From assembly GCA_963970005.1 (NCBI GenBank), contig CAXAMN010003558.1, forward strand, positions 1,430,259-1,494,258: a stretch of 64,000 nucleotides of DNA. The letters are read 5' to 3'. The position numbers and the translations under genes were made by a program. Source of the stretch: Durusdinium trenchii (lineage: Eukaryota > Sar > Dinophyceae > Suessiales > Symbiodiniaceae). Below, piece by piece: positions 23,239 through 35,600 of the stretch; position 1 is the stretch's first letter; the number at the start of each line of letters is the position of its first letter. A model generated the notes under the pieces. The model did not search any database. It saw nothing but the letters and a program-made list of their open reading frames with translations, and was not told the origin of the DNA.

Positions 23239-24108
23239 GTTTATGGCGGTGGTCTTATTGAGTCAGACCGAACGATATTGGTTCCTATTTGATGCATTTC
23301 CCCGTTGGCCTATTTGGGGCATGTGATTGTTAGTGTAACTCCTGCATCCAATGAACCAAGAGTTGCTGTTCAAGTGCCCAGTGTTGGAGCCATGGATGAA
23401 TCAGGCAGAGCTTTCCATTGATTCCATTGATTTTGAGCAGGAGTGACTCTTGGATGAGCAGTGATGACCAGCTGGGCAGTTCTTTTCATGTAAAAACTCA
23501 CGTTTGCTACCGAGGGGGCCTGACAGGGGCCAGAATTGAAGAGCGCACACAAAGTTTCAGGAGCAAAATGGAGCATTTTTTTTTACATTTTCCGGAGGCT
23601 TTGTTTGATCTGTCATTCCTTCAGGAGGATCTGATGCAGTGTCCGTGCCGGGGCCTGGTCCACACCGCTTCTAGTCTGCAGGAGTAACTCTTGGAGAGCG
23701 GCGGAGAATGGGCAGAGTGGCTTTGCTGTCATTTTCTGGCCGATTGCGGTTGTTGACACCTGGATTTTGTTTGAAGTGCTAGACTCCAGAGGTGTTTGTT
23801 CTACCGTTCTACCACTCACTGAATCAAGTCGAGGGTACATCAGGATGTATCAACGTGAAGCATGACAACGAAATAGAGTAGACCAACAGCATGTGGCCCT
23901 GGATGATCTGATGGTTTGTGTAGTCTCGTGAAGAACACATGTGGATTCACCGGTTGGGAGCTATTCATCGGTGGGACCAGGTGTTCCGACCCTTCCGACC
24001 CTGCACCTTTTCGGAGGTGAACTACTTCCAGGGAAGGGTCGGACGAAGACAAGCCTGGTCGATGGGTCATCCGTTCGATCAACCATGAAAGCTTACAGCT
24101 TCACCCAG

Positions 24109-24218
24109 GTGTGGCATCTGCTCCGCTGTCGGGTGCTTGGCCTGAAGCAAAAGCTGCAGCAAATCGTCCAGTCGTGGAGGAGTTCCCAGCCCTGCCAGGC
24201 TGGGCCGAACTTCGATGA
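24109..24218 (+). CDS. Terminal exon of an unknown gene
   Basis: After a CAG acceptor the frame reads VASAPLSGAWPEAKAAANRP then VVEEFPALPGWAELR and stops at TGA 24,216-24,218. Ala/Pro-rich, GC3-rich codons. Possibly the last exon of the U-box gene, but phase continuity was not shown. Confidence 0.4.
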
Positions 24219-24420
24219 CTTGCCTTTTTAGTACCGACTTCATATATTTCAGCATATTTCAACATCTCAAGATCATCCCAAAGTGTCCCAACCCACATTG
24301 CAGTTACAGGTCCCAAAGTTCATCAAAAACATGTTCATGTGACCCACATCTGCGAACATCTGCGAACATCCGTTCGATGCTTCACCTGATGCCTTCTCTG
24401 GCAGCTTGCCGTGTGCCCAG

Positions 24421-24533
24421 GTGCCAAGCCCAAAGCCAAGGCGCCCAAGGCGAAGGCCAAGGCTGCGAAGGCCAAGGCTGCGCCGGTCGGCCGAAGCTTG
24501 GTCACACCGAAGACTTGGGCGAAGCCGCCCTGA
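24421..24533 (+). CDS. Lys/Ala-rich terminal exon (histone-H1/HLP-tail-like)
   Basis: Begins after acceptor GTGTGCCCAG (ends 24,420). It reads AKPKAKAPKAKAKAAKAKAA then PVGRSLVTPKTWAKPP and stops at TGA 24,531-24,533. Repeated AKAPK/AKAK motifs are typical of linker-histone tails, dinoflagellate histone-like proteins or some ribosomal proteins. Function is inferred from composition only. Confidence 0.45.
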
Positions 24534-24869
24534 TTGTGGAGTGCAAAAAGCCACCCTGACCGTGGGTGGGGCAGGGGGAAGAAGAGGAGTGGAAGAAGCA
24601 AGGGGTAGAGGAAGTGCGAAGGGTGGGGAATCCAGGTTTGGGGGTTGAGTATGGGCGATAGATGGGATAGTAAGCAAGATAAGAACAGGAGTTCTGATTC
24701 TGGATCCTGTCAATGATGAATACACCACCATGACACCCTGATGAGTCTCCAGCTGGGACGTTCCAAAGCACATTGTTTGCCATGAACCGTCCATTTTTGT
24801 AGGTCGAACAATGGTTATTTTGTCCCAACAAATCCGTTGGGTTTCTGGTGGAGACACAGGCTGCGGCTG

Positions 24870-25009
24870 AGACCAATCATTTTTTTTCCCGTGCTGGATA
24901 CATCATCGCGATCAAATCCACGGGGGGCATCCGCTGGGGCGATGCCGCAGGCGGCCCTGTTCTCAGTGAAGATGAGGTGAAAATCCTCCTCGAGGCTTGG
25001 GAGAGCGTG
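24870..25009 (+). CDS. Exon of an unknown gene
   Basis: Reads AGYIIAIKSTGGIRWGDAAG then GPVLSEDEVKILLEAWESV before a GTGACC donor. Uninterrupted, GC3-rich, with no frame competition. No family recognised. Confidence 0.35.
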
Positions 25010-25634
25010 ACCACCAGTGGCAGACCTTGGGTTTCTTGAGGGAGCAAGGGATGAAAATAAGGGGCGTGTTTGCTTTCCGCAATCGGAGGAGATAGAAAGA
25101 ATTAGAAGGACACTGAAAATTATGCAAAACAAGACCTGCAAAGGACCTTTCTTGGAATCCACTGGAGGTCATCAACTCACATCAGCAATCGTTCTAAACG
25201 CTCCAATCAAGAATTCTTGACCCAACACCCAACTCTTGTTTGTTCATTCAAGTCCTTCGTCACCTCTACTCCAGGCTATACACCAAGGGTGCTCCTTCAA
25301 AAACAGCTACTGTAGAAGAAACGAGCGGAGGTCCTCCATTCTTCAACAACAGCACTTGTTGGCGGGGGATTGGTGCCCCACCAAGGCCTTCGGCCGGCAG
25401 TGGAATTGATGCGTTCCAACGCACAGGTGGTAGCCAAGAGAAATTGCAGAGTAGCTGTTCCAGGTGGACCACCACTCGTGACGCCAAACGCCACACATGC
25501 AAACCGACAGCACTCACACAGATCAGCACGATCCACATCCCACATCACCCCACCGTGTTTCAGACCCTAAACCCCCTAGCATGGAGGCAAACGCTACCAG
25601 GATGGACCTACCCTTTGGACGCCTCCATTGCCAG

Positions 25635-25692
25635 GGTGCTGCGCGGGGCGACGCGGAGTCGCAGACCATCATCGGGCGCATGTGCCTCGAAG
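25635..25692 (+). CDS. Single Sel1-like repeat exon
   Basis: Exactly bounded by acceptor TTGCCAG (ends 25,634) and donor AAG|GTGAGG. It reads GAARGDAESQTIIGRMCLEG, matching the second half of a Sel1 repeat (AAxxGxxxAxxxLGxxYxxG). Sel1 repeats form alpha-solenoids for protein binding. Other exons of this gene were not located; it lies upstream of the channel gene. Confidence 0.5.
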
Positions 25693-26163
25693 GTGAGGGC
25701 GGCGACGTTTGCACCGGCGTGAGTTGTGTGTTTTTTGTGTCTTATACAGATACTAACATGATACTAACACGACTTGCGGTCCCTGTCCGTGACGGCCTTT
25801 CATAGGCAGAGAAGTCGGAGGGGAATCAGGTATTCCCAATGATACGTACATATAAAGCTTCGCATGACTTCCAGTGTGGAGATTCTTCTTTGTTTGAAAG
25901 ACCGAGAGATACGCATCATGTCCTTTTTGAACCTGGCTTTTCTTGTTTGCGTCCACAGATTCTTCAGAATCGGCAGGCGGTCAGCTAGGAGCAGACATTA
26001 TCATGTCCCAAACACGTATATACGACGTGTGTTTCACCATGCGTCCCTTGTGTAAGACGTGTTGCTTAGTCATCGATTGCAGCGACTCTGGACATTCTTT
26101 GCTCAGCTGATTCAGATCAACAGTGCCTTGAAGTTTAACAGCAGGTGCTGTGCAAAGTGCACC

Positions 26164-29100
26164 ATGGAGCCTAGCCCGGAGGTGAAGGTTCAAGCCACTT
26201 TGAGCAAAGGCAAAGGATCTTTCCATGTTGGAGAGACAGCAGGAACACATGCAGATGCTGAGCATGTGCAGACTGCCGAGGATGCAGTGGATGTGGCGGA
26301 AAAGATCATCAACCAGAAGCATCATGATGGGATTATGTTTCGAAACCAAACCTCAGGCAGACTGGGTCAATGTTTGAAGTCCCCTCGCTTTGAATCCATT
26401 TTGTCCATTGTGATTTGCTTGAACATGATCCTGATTGTGGCGGAGACGGACCTCACGGCTGATGGACAATCACCTCCAACATGGATCACTGGGTCCAATT
26501 TGACCTTCCTTTTCATCTATGTGGTGGAGTGCATTGTGAAGATCATTGTTTTCCGCTTGGAATACTTTCAGGACCGAGACAGCTGAAAACCGACACAGGT
26601 GGTATTTATTAGCCAAGCCAAGAGAGTCATCACCCATCAGCCAAGAGAGTCACCACGGCCCTTAAGCCCATTTGATGCCCTTCCTTTTGCATCTCCACCT
26701 TTTTCATTCCCGTTCGATGCCCTTCGCATTTTCCCGTGAAACGCCCTGCGTGAAACGCCCGTTTCGCGACGTGGAGGATACATGGAACTGGCTGGACTTG
26801 CTGGTGGTGTGTTCTGATTCCTGCTTGACATTCCTAAACTTCTTCGACAGTGTGGAGCGAATCTCCATGATCAGGACGCTTGGTCCGGTGCCCGGACATG
26901 CCTGGACCGTTTCAGCTCACATATGCTCACATCATCATGCAGTTACAGTATGTTATAGTTGTAATAAGTTCTTGTTCATAGGCTAGACGGTGGCAGGAAG
27001 GGAAAAAGATGAGTCGGCTCTATGCCCTATGCTTTGAAGTCGACTCTTTGAGCGAGATCTTGAGAAGTAGACATGATCTTGATGAGCAGTATGTTTGAAA
27101 TTTATTGTTGAGTAAAGCTCAGTTGCTGCGCCTAGGCAAGGGTTGTAGAACTTGATGTCAGGACATTACACCGATGTCTCTACTCCTGACAGAGGGCTTT
27201 CCTCGAAAGTCGCAGATGTATGAATGATTCAATGATGTAGGCATGGGGAAAGCTGATTGTTGAGCGTCCAACCAAGAGGGCATCAACTATAGAGAGTTGG
27301 GTATCCACAAACCATCACAAACCCAACTCAGCAACATTTGAAGGTACAAGCTGTAAGAGACCCTCCCAGTCGAGTGTCTCAGTATAAGGTACGTGCGCAC
27401 GACGCATCTTCGCTCGAGCACGGAGCGTGTTGCGCGTGAGGATTTTCCGATTGATCAAGCTCTCACGCGCCATCCGCGTGATTCGACAGATCTGGGAACT
27501 GAAGATTTTACTCCTGGGATTCAAAGCAGCTGCCAAGTCCATCTTCTTCGGCATGGGAATGGTCTTGGCCCTTTGGCTGGAGATTTGAGAAACTGAATGA
27601 GTTTCTCTAAATATGGGCTATGGTGGGCTTGAGCTTCAAAGAAACGGAAGGTTTCACCCCAGAAGATGGGACGGATGGACACGTGAGAGGCCTTTTTTGA
27701 CACGCGTGTGGGGGAGTCATGTGCTCATGTATGTCGTCTTAGGATGTCTTAGGAATCTTATCACTTATTGGCTCTTACATTCCCACATACATTTCAGATC
27801 ATTTCAGGGTTGGTGAAAGCAGAACCCATTGTATATCAATTTATGCCAATTTAACCCAAATTATACATATACAGATATATATATATATAAAACTTTATGA
27901 TTTTGCAGTGGTCAGTAGCCCATTTCCTTCAACCTCACGGTGATCTTTGGGTGTGACAGGGGGCTACTGGTCCGTCCGTCAGTCCATCAGTCTGTGTGTA
28001 AATAACTAGTTTTCACGTGCAACATGTCTTGAATACAAAAATCACGACGCGGCCCAAGAAAAAAAACATATCTTTGTTGAGTACCCCTGGACCAGACCAG
28101 CATACTTTATCAGACCCTTTGTGATTTGTTTCTTAGGAACCCTGGCTCCTCCACTACCATGCTGCACTTCAGAACTTTTTGGCCCAGGCATCAAACAGTT
28201 GGTTTATGCCAACAAACCTGAAAGCACCAAAAATGCCTAGGCAAAACCTACGCACACGCGACGCCAACCACGCAAAGCTATACTCAAAGCTAGTTGTTTA
28301 ACAGAATATCCCGGCAAGAGACCCCAAACAGTGTGTTTGATGTGTAGAGGTGTAGCAGCAGAAAGTCTAGAGATCTAGACGCATTGGGGTCCAGAGAGGT
28401 GATGGACGGCGAGTGTGTCGGCAGATAGGCTTTGAACCTCAAATCCGACCGGCGCGTGAGGCTCGCGGGGCGGCCCGAACAACCAAATCTGAGCACTAGC
28501 CCGCATGCGACTGCTCAATACCTGACAGAGCCACCTGCAGCAGGAGCTAAAGTGTGTTCTTGATGTCGCCCAAAGGCAACTGGGTGGTTGAGTTGCTGCT
28601 GGCCTTTGGCAGCCTGCCAGCCGCAGGTGTGTGCTAACCATTGCAGTCAAAAGGGTCCTGACTTCGTTGGGGCTTGGAGCCTTTGGTAGAAGAGCTCATA
28701 TACTGTACCTAGTGGTAGAGGTTGCTCCCAAAGGTCTTGCCATAGTGCAGCCTCGGAGGCAGATCTGCAACTCTTGGAGTGTCCAAACCTTGCTCTGACT
28801 GGCCGCGCATGCATTTTGCAGTTCGGTGTGTGCTTACTTCACGGGCGTTGACTTGGCGTAGGCATAGCTTGTGACATGCAGCCCGCGTAAGCTGTAACTG
28901 TGGTGACATAGGCATTGCATAGCCAATGGTGCAGGCCAAAAAAAGTTATAAGAGCCCACAAACACACACATACACTGCTCAGGTGATGACATGTGTTTGG
29001 GCCATCTTGGGAGTACAACTCATCCACCCTGTGAACAGCGAGATTTGGGTCGACAGTGATTGCGATCGATGCGGTCGAGCTTTTGGTTCGACTTGGAATG

Positions 29101-30374
29101 CCTTCATTACTATTTTCCAGACAGTCATTGCCGGAGATAGCTGGGGAGTACTAGCTGTTCCAATCATTGAGCATTCTTGGTGGACTTCCACGTGGTTCTT
29201 AAATGTTCTTAATTGTCTTCGTGACGGTCAACCTGGCATCCTCGCACCTGGGCCGGTGGACACAAAGGGACAACAACAAAGGTTCGACTGAAACGCTAAG
29301 GTTCGACTCTCCGCGGACCCACAAGGGAATCGTTTTCATTCTTCTCGTCTACTTCCTCCGCTTGAGGAAGGGGACTGTGCCAGGGGCCAGGGGGCACACT
29401 TGTGTTAAAGACCTCATCGGAAAACGCTGTGATTTTTGTTCGTTCGTTTTGTCATGTTGTCACTCGTATTGTTGACGACTCTGCACGTGTTGCTGTGATG
29501 ATTGTTGTAGTGGCAGTTTTGCGGTGGCAGACAGTGTTTCTGTACAAGGTCACTTAGTACTCCAAAGAGGTCACGTACATTTGATTCACGTACTGAAGGT
29601 CCTGGTGATGTCCGTTGAAACCCTGTGGGCCTGTGGGCAGGATATGGGTCATTGAGAAGTCACTTGCCAAGGGGGTGTTACCTGGGGAGGTCCCAGCAAA
29701 CAAAGACATTTGTGAACAGATCAAAGTTTCTCTCGGACTCCAGCTCTTGTGCCTGACATGGCGAGGGAAGGAGCTTTGGATTCGTTTCGACCGAGGCTGT
29801 GATTGTTGAACGAGCTGCAGATGCACGAGATCAAGAAGTCAAGAGGGGCATCTTGGAGCAGGAGGAGACCTGGGGATTTTTCCCAACTCCTGGGGAATGA
29901 CTGTAGTGCTCAGCAGGCACGTTTTGTGCTCACGGGGGAGCAAAAAGAGACCAGGCGAGTGAGGGAGGATTCTATGATATTCATTGATAGAGTTCTGCAC
30001 AGGGTCGTAGCTGGTTGTAGTTGGTCGTGGGGGATGCAAACTACACCTCCACTGCCAATAAAGTAATCAAGGTCGATTTGCACATGTCGTACCTTGAAGT
30101 TGCATGATGTTGAACGAAAGGAGACCATGCACAAGTCCAAGTTGAAACTCATTCAGCTTTGCCGGGACCTCGACACGGATCAAAATGGTCGCCTGAGCGA
30201 AGATGAGTTCTTGGATGGTTTCGAATCCAATCCAGCCTTTGCCTCTGCCTTGTTGGGCATGGGTGTTTATCCGGAAGACATTGGCCTTCTCTTTGACGTG
30301 CTGGATACGAGGGGCACCGGTGAAGTGACGTATGTGAGCTTCGTGAACATCCTGGCACGATTGAGAACCCAAAT
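26164..30374 (+). pseudogene. Single-domain voltage-gated cation channel with EF-hand tail, apparently frameshifted in S6
   Basis: Exon 1 (26,164-26,577) carries S1 (ESILSIVICLNMILIVAETD) and S2 (NLTFLFIYVVECIVKIIVFR). Exon 2 (26,777-26,882) has S3 (WNWLDLLVVCSDSCLTFLNF) and the start of S4. Exon 3 (27,419-27,561) has the voltage sensor VRIFRLIKLSRAIRVIRQ, with a positive charge every third residue, then the S4-S5 linker. Exon 4 (from 28,983) has S5, the pore helix and filter FQTVIAGDSWG. S6 follows but is split by a 10-bp direct duplication at 29,195-29,214 that creates a frame change and TAA. A post-S6 exon starts at 29,796 (AVIVERAADARDQEVKRG). The EF-hand exon (about 30,099-30,374) has loop DTDQNGRLSEDE and a weaker second hand. 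All joins except S6 keep phase. Only one 6-TM domain is present, as in protist single-domain Na+/Ca2+ channels. Without proof of expression I call it a pseudogene; an assembly error is possible. Confidence 0.65.
28307..28405 (+). repeat. Dispersed 100-bp repeat, copy 2 (in channel intron)
   Basis: Homologous to 17,791-17,891, same orientation. Lies in the intron between channel exons 3 and 4. Confidence 0.8.
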
Positions 30375-30481
30375 GAATCAAGTGATCCTTTTTTCCATTA
30401 CAGAACCTTGGATCTATAATGTACGTAGCACTTGTTAATACTTGTTACTTTGCTTTGCAATCAACTTGGTGATACTGATCT

Positions 30482-30560
30482 ACACTCCCTGAAAGAAACG
30501 TGGAGTTCACGGGCCTTCGAACCAGGGTCTTGAAACATCTCCATGATTTGCAGGGAGTGT
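30482..30560. mobile_element. 79-bp foldback next to a likely splice acceptor
   Basis: ACACTCCCTG (30,482-30,491) and CAGGGAGTGT (30,551-30,560) are perfect inverted ends. CAGGGAGTGTAT-CCTA also occurs at 22,125-22,140 in another intron with one mismatch. Confidence 0.55.
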
Positions 30561-30699
30561 ATCCCTAAGGAATTGCGAAAGTCGGTCACCGAGCTCCAAA
30601 AGAGCACCTGTTCTCGCGACCGGGGCGCAACTCCGGGGCGCGGCTCCGCTCGGACGGAGCTCTCAAGCAGTGACGGTCAGCGCGTCGCTTGGAAAAGCT

Positions 30700-31620
30700 C
30701 GGTGCCGGCACCGAAGGCGATGGAGAAGGGCTTGGAGAACTTGATGAAGCTCCAGCTGGAGGAGATGACCGTGGACATGGAACATCGAATCTCACGAGAT
30801 GCAGATAAAGACTTTGTATGACTTTGGCGGCCAGCATTGCCCCAAGCGGTCGACCGAGGGGAAGATGCACTCCTAAAAGCATACCAACAGCGGTTTCGGC
30901 CAAAAAAGAGGGGTTTGGTGTTGATTTGATGGTGGCTTTAAGAGGGTATGACAAATGCAGTACAGAACAACAACGAAACACACGTGCAAACCGCACACGG
31001 AGTGAGATTTAGTCCCCTGAAAGGTGGACTTGGGGACAGTAGCAGCTAGACCTTTTCGAGCAGCGAAAAGCTGTTTTTTGGTGCCACCATCAAACCATCT
31101 CCCAAATACTCCATGGACAGAAGATATGCTCACATTGACCCCTCAAACCGCACCAATGTAGACATGACATCATGACATACCATACATGGAGTTTTTGGGT
31201 ATCAACACCCAAACACATCACCATACGGATCCATATGACTGAGTGGTTTGATCGCTCGCCATGCTTCGCCGGTCGTACGTGTAGATCTCGGTCTCTGGAG
31301 CGGATCTTGGTTCGCGTGAAGTGGGTGTTTGAGTGGTCAATGTGTATAGATGTTGGGTAGTTCTTGCAACGATGTGCAACGGTTTTTTCTCATCAGTTTT
31401 TGTTCAGGGCTCCGACCTTGTGGTGCCCCTTGGCTGAGGATTCCAGCAGATGCATTCAGAGATCCTATTGAGTTTCTCCAGGGCGGTACAGGTGATGGTG
31501 GAATCTCAAAGAGAGCAGATGACTTCGCCGCACTGCGAGAACCTCCTGAGCTCTATGTGGAAAGAATTGGACTTCATGGCGAGTGACCTGGAATCCTCCA
31601 TGAATGCCGAAAACGGCGCC
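30700..31620 (+). CDS. Probable 3' exons of the channel gene or a following gene
   Basis: About 30,707-30,820 reads KAMEKGLENLMKLQLEEMTV then DMEHRISRDADKD, an amphipathic helix. About 31,450-31,620 reads ILLSFSRAVQVMVESQREQM then a Ser/Glu-rich helix (ENLLSSMWKELDFMASDLES). Both are on the same strand as the channel. Placing them in the channel's cytosolic C-terminus is a guess from position. A perfect 11-bp GC hairpin (31,615-31,641) follows. Confidence 0.35.
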
Positions 31621-33014
31621 GCCGTGTTCGACGGCGGCGCCAACATGAGGTCAACGGTTCAATCGAATCGGTTGATTCCGCAGGTGGAAGAAGCAACTCC
31701 AGACAATCCGGCACTTTGCTGCCAGGCGTCGCCAGAGAATGCTGGGCGGTCGCGGACATTTGAGCCTTCGGCGGATGAGCGGTGAGAGCTGCAACTCACT
31801 GTTCAGGATGGATGCCTATTTTGTTTGAGGATGGACGCCAATTTTGTATCAATCCGTCAGTGTAATGTATATACTGTATGAGGAATCTTCAGAGATGGAG
31901 ACTCCATAGCTTTGCATGATTCTTTTGCTTCTCGAATGACTGGCGAAGGCCTTGCACTGTCATAACAATCTAAGTGTTCCGCAAGTGTTCAGTGGTGGAC
32001 GCGGACGATGCGTGAACCTTCCGAAGCAATCCCAAGCAGACTTGCTGAACCCGTATACGAACCGTGTTCGACGCCGCTATTGCCCACCACAACGGTATTG
32101 CCATGTCTCACAGGCTTGCACAAATGTGCCAAGCTGCCTGGAAAAAGAAACCTCTCAAAGTGAGAACTGCTTTGTGAAAAACCAAAGGCGATGGTGATGC
32201 TGTTGAGTCCAAATGGGCCATGAGAGGGTCTGATCGATCTGATGTGGACACTTGCCAACCGGAATGTCTAACAGTCCAACACAGTCTAACTATACGTTCA
32301 TATTCTTTGTTTGGAGGCTAACAGGGCCCGGGGTCTCGATTGCTTTACAACCTTCCACGTTTGGCCTGGACTTGGAGTCTTGACTTGGCACCTGTAGCCT
32401 CTGGCATGCCAAGTGGTTCGCCCATTCGGCACCTTCGTCGTTGGATGATCCACGGTCCGATGAGGTGATGTAGCTGAACCTGATCCGGCACAGGCACCGG
32501 TGATGTGGCTGTTGGCGCGATGTTTTTTTTTTCTTCTTTTTTTTCCGTTGAACTTCGCAACCCGACAGACTGCCCCTTCCGGAGCAGTTGTGAGGTGGAC
32601 TTGCGTTCTTGCATCAGGCAACAACTTTGCGTGATTTTACGTATATTGAATAATGATGATAAATATGTTCATCGTTCTTCGATGCTTAATGCTTTGATGT
32701 TTACTTGAGATGGCTTACGATGGTTACACATCGTCACATGCTAATACTTCAGGTATTAGAGGATTGGACCATCTCTTCTGAACATGGAGGCTATATATTG
32801 ATCTTAAACTAGCATAAATTACCATGGTACAGCACTCTCTCCAGATCATGACGTCCTGCTTTTTCTCGGCTCGCTGAGACCCAGCTGTGAAAAAACATGC
32901 ATTAAACGAACCACCTTCCTTGGCACGCCACCGCCCCCCCTCCCTCCGACCAAGCCGCGCGCTTCGCATCGTGTCGGCGCGACCGCTCGGCGGTCGCGAC
33001 GTCGGTGCCGTCAG

Positions 33015-34275
33015 GCTGCGGAGTGGTTCCTGAAGGCAGCGGAGCAGGGGGACAAAGATGGGATCCTCCTGGCCTGTTTGGGCCGACCGACTGAGTGACT
33101 TCGTGGCTTCCGGAGAAACAGGTGGGTGGAAGGGTGGATTACGGTGGGTGGAAGGTGAGTCGGGGGTAAAAGCATGGGAGTTTTCAAGACCAGTTGTGGG
33201 GGCATCACCGATATATGTATCACCGATATGACAAGATATCACTCCAGGAATCTTGGGCCAATACCAAGGTTCCCTTTTGTTCATGTCCTGGACCTAGGTG
33301 GCCGGTTTCAACCATTTGGATTGTATAAAATCATTAAAATATGCCTGTTTCACGCCAAGTGAGACCTGAAAACCTCCTTCCGGTCCACCTTCCAGACTTT
33401 TTTTGGGGGTGACTCACTCGCCAGCCAGGCAATACAATCTTGGGATGTTGCTCATCTCTGGCAACGGAGCACCTCTGGTTCCGACTGGTCGGTGCACCCG
33501 AGGTTCGTTCGGTGCGGGCGAAAGGCCCCCTGCAGACATCTGCAGACATGGATTAGATGAGAAGCATTTTATATCTTGGACCATCCTGTTCTGGGTGGCC
33601 TGGCTCTGCTACCCTACACTATATCTTAGGTATCTCCTGACAGGACACCCAGACACGATGGTCCGGAAAGTAAGATATATATATATATATACCTGGAACC
33701 TGAGTGACCCCTGTTTTGGAGGATCAACCGATTCAAAATATGACCATTTCTTATCAAAACAGAGGTCAAATGGGTTCTAATATAATACTGTATGCATGTG
33801 TGTTCTGTTTTTTTCGTCGTCGACCATTCTTCAGTAGAATCCCACAGACCAACAGAGCGCGAAAGCAGCGAAGGGTGGGCTTTTTTTCAAGTCACCATTT
33901 GGTGGTTAGATGTTTTGGGTCACATTATTGGTTTGATTGGGTTTGACTTCCATAGGGCCATAGGGCATAGTTACACGGGATTACTAGATATTACTAGGGC
34001 GCGCTGCAGCAATTGTGGCTGTGTCTAAACGGACCTGGTCTTCCCTTGTATGATGTGGCTGGATGATTGCGCAAGGCTTTACATTCTGGACCTCTTCCGG
34101 AACCTTGCGGGGCAACTGACTAAAGCATACTCACACGAAATGAACATTCTTCAGGATCAAGTTGCCAGTCTCCGCCAACCTCTCAGATGAGTCGCAGGTA
34201 CCGCAAGACATGCAAGAAGGCTCCATGTGGCTCGAGAAGGTCCGGCACCCAGCTGTGCGACCCACCAGCTTGTAG
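33015..34275 (+). CDS. Sel1-like repeat gene, first cluster of exons
   Basis: Exons seen: 33,015 to about 33,083 (AAEWFLKAAEQGDKDGILLA, after CCGTCAG); about 33,429-33,475 (QYNLGMLLISGNG); about 34,063-34,190 (LFRNLAGQLTKAYSHEMNIL then QDQVASLRQ); 34,198-34,275 (VPQDMQEGSMWLEKVRHPAV, stop TAG 34,273-34,275). The first, second and fourth match parts of the Sel1 consensus (LGxxYxxGxGVxxDxxKAxxWxxxAAxxG). Whether the last exon ends this gene or is bypassed in a longer Sel1 gene continuing to 42.4 kb cannot be settled here. Confidence 0.45.
33578..33664. mobile_element. 87-bp foldback element, copy 2
   Basis: GGACCATC ... GATGGTCC ends with inner TCCTGACAGGACACCC and core CTACCCTACACTA, homologous to 7,591-7,670. 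Confidence 0.65.
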
Positions 34276-34829
34276 CTTCACCGTCCAGCGGAAGTGGAAC
34301 CTGTTTCTTTTCGGGCGACCCAATAAACAAGTCAGCAGCACATGTCATGAAATGAGGAAGATGAAGGCCCCCCAGCCAAAACACGCAAAGGATATATTTC
34401 ATTGCTGCCATCGCAATCGAGTCGCTTTCCCTTGACCAAGGTTCTTTTGATGAGAGTCACCCCGGAGAAAGTGGAGAGAAGTTTCTCTGTGTGTGTAGAG
34501 AGAAAGAGAGAGGGGAACAAAAAAAAACTAGAGATAGAGATAAGGTTACACGTGCCATGACATGCCCATCTACTCCGAAAAAGGGGGGTCTCGCAAGATC
34601 GTTCATGTCAAACAGATGTGACTAGATTCTAGATGATTCTTGAAGGCTTTCAACTTTGATTTGGGCGTTGCCAGAGTACTTCCGGCATCCATTGAGGCTG
34701 CGGAGCAAGGCGTCCATTTGGCGCAGTACTTCTATGCTGCAACGCACGCAGTCGACACGTTTGACATGTCAAGAGACAAACAGTGTTTCGACTTGAGCGT
34801 GAGTTTTGGCATTCTCAGAAGTTCTTGTT

Positions 34830-35433
34830 GCTGTCTTGCTGTTGCTGTTGCTAATGCTTTTGCTGTTGTTGTGGTTGTTGTTGTTGTTGGTGGTGGTGGT
34901 GGTAGAGACAAAAACAGCCGCCCAACATAGTTGTCACATGTTGCAGGGATTTCCAAGGGACACTGTTAGAGATAGGGTTGAAGGTTTGGAGAGATGCTAC
35001 TTGTAGTAGCTGGACTTGTTGTCGTTGTGCCACTCAAGTCGTGGTTGGTCCGTTTCTGGCTTTTTGATGTTTTTGGGTGTTGTTCTGGGGGTGGTCAAAA
35101 TACAACAACGGGGCTGCAGATTTTGTTTCTAGGGGGGCAGAGACAACATCTTGTGAGGGGGGTCCAAAAAGCAACAACGGGGCTGCAGCTTTTGTTTTTA
35201 GGATGTGGTAGAGGTTCTAAGTACGTTTACTAGACCACTAGCAGTAGTAGCAGTAGCAGTACCATCAGCAGGAGCAGCAGCAGGAGGAGGAGTAGTGGTA
35301 GTAAGTACAAGTAATTACAAGTGTAAGTTAAAATTTAAGTATAGGTATAAGTAGTAGTAGTAGCAGCAGTAGCAGTAGCAGTGGTAGGAGTGGGAGTAGT
35401 AGTAGTAGTAGTAGTAGTAGTAGNNNNNNNNNN

Positions 35434-35480
<47 letters not shown>

Positions 35481-35600
35481 TGCTGTTGTTGTAGTAGGTG
35501 TAGTAGTAGTAGTAGTAGCAGCAGTAGTAGTTGTTGTTGTTGTTGTTGTTGCGTAGTTGTAGTTGCAGTTGTAGTTGTAGTTGTAGTATAGTACTAGCAC
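34830..35600. repeat. GTT/GTA trinucleotide arrays with gap
   Basis: GTT-rich array at 34,850-34,905 and a long GTA array at 35,235-35,600, interrupted by ten N (35,424-35,433). Frames in it (poly-Thr, Leu, Tyr, Val) are artefacts. Flanked by four copies of a segment (see 35,093-35,770). Confidence 0.9.
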
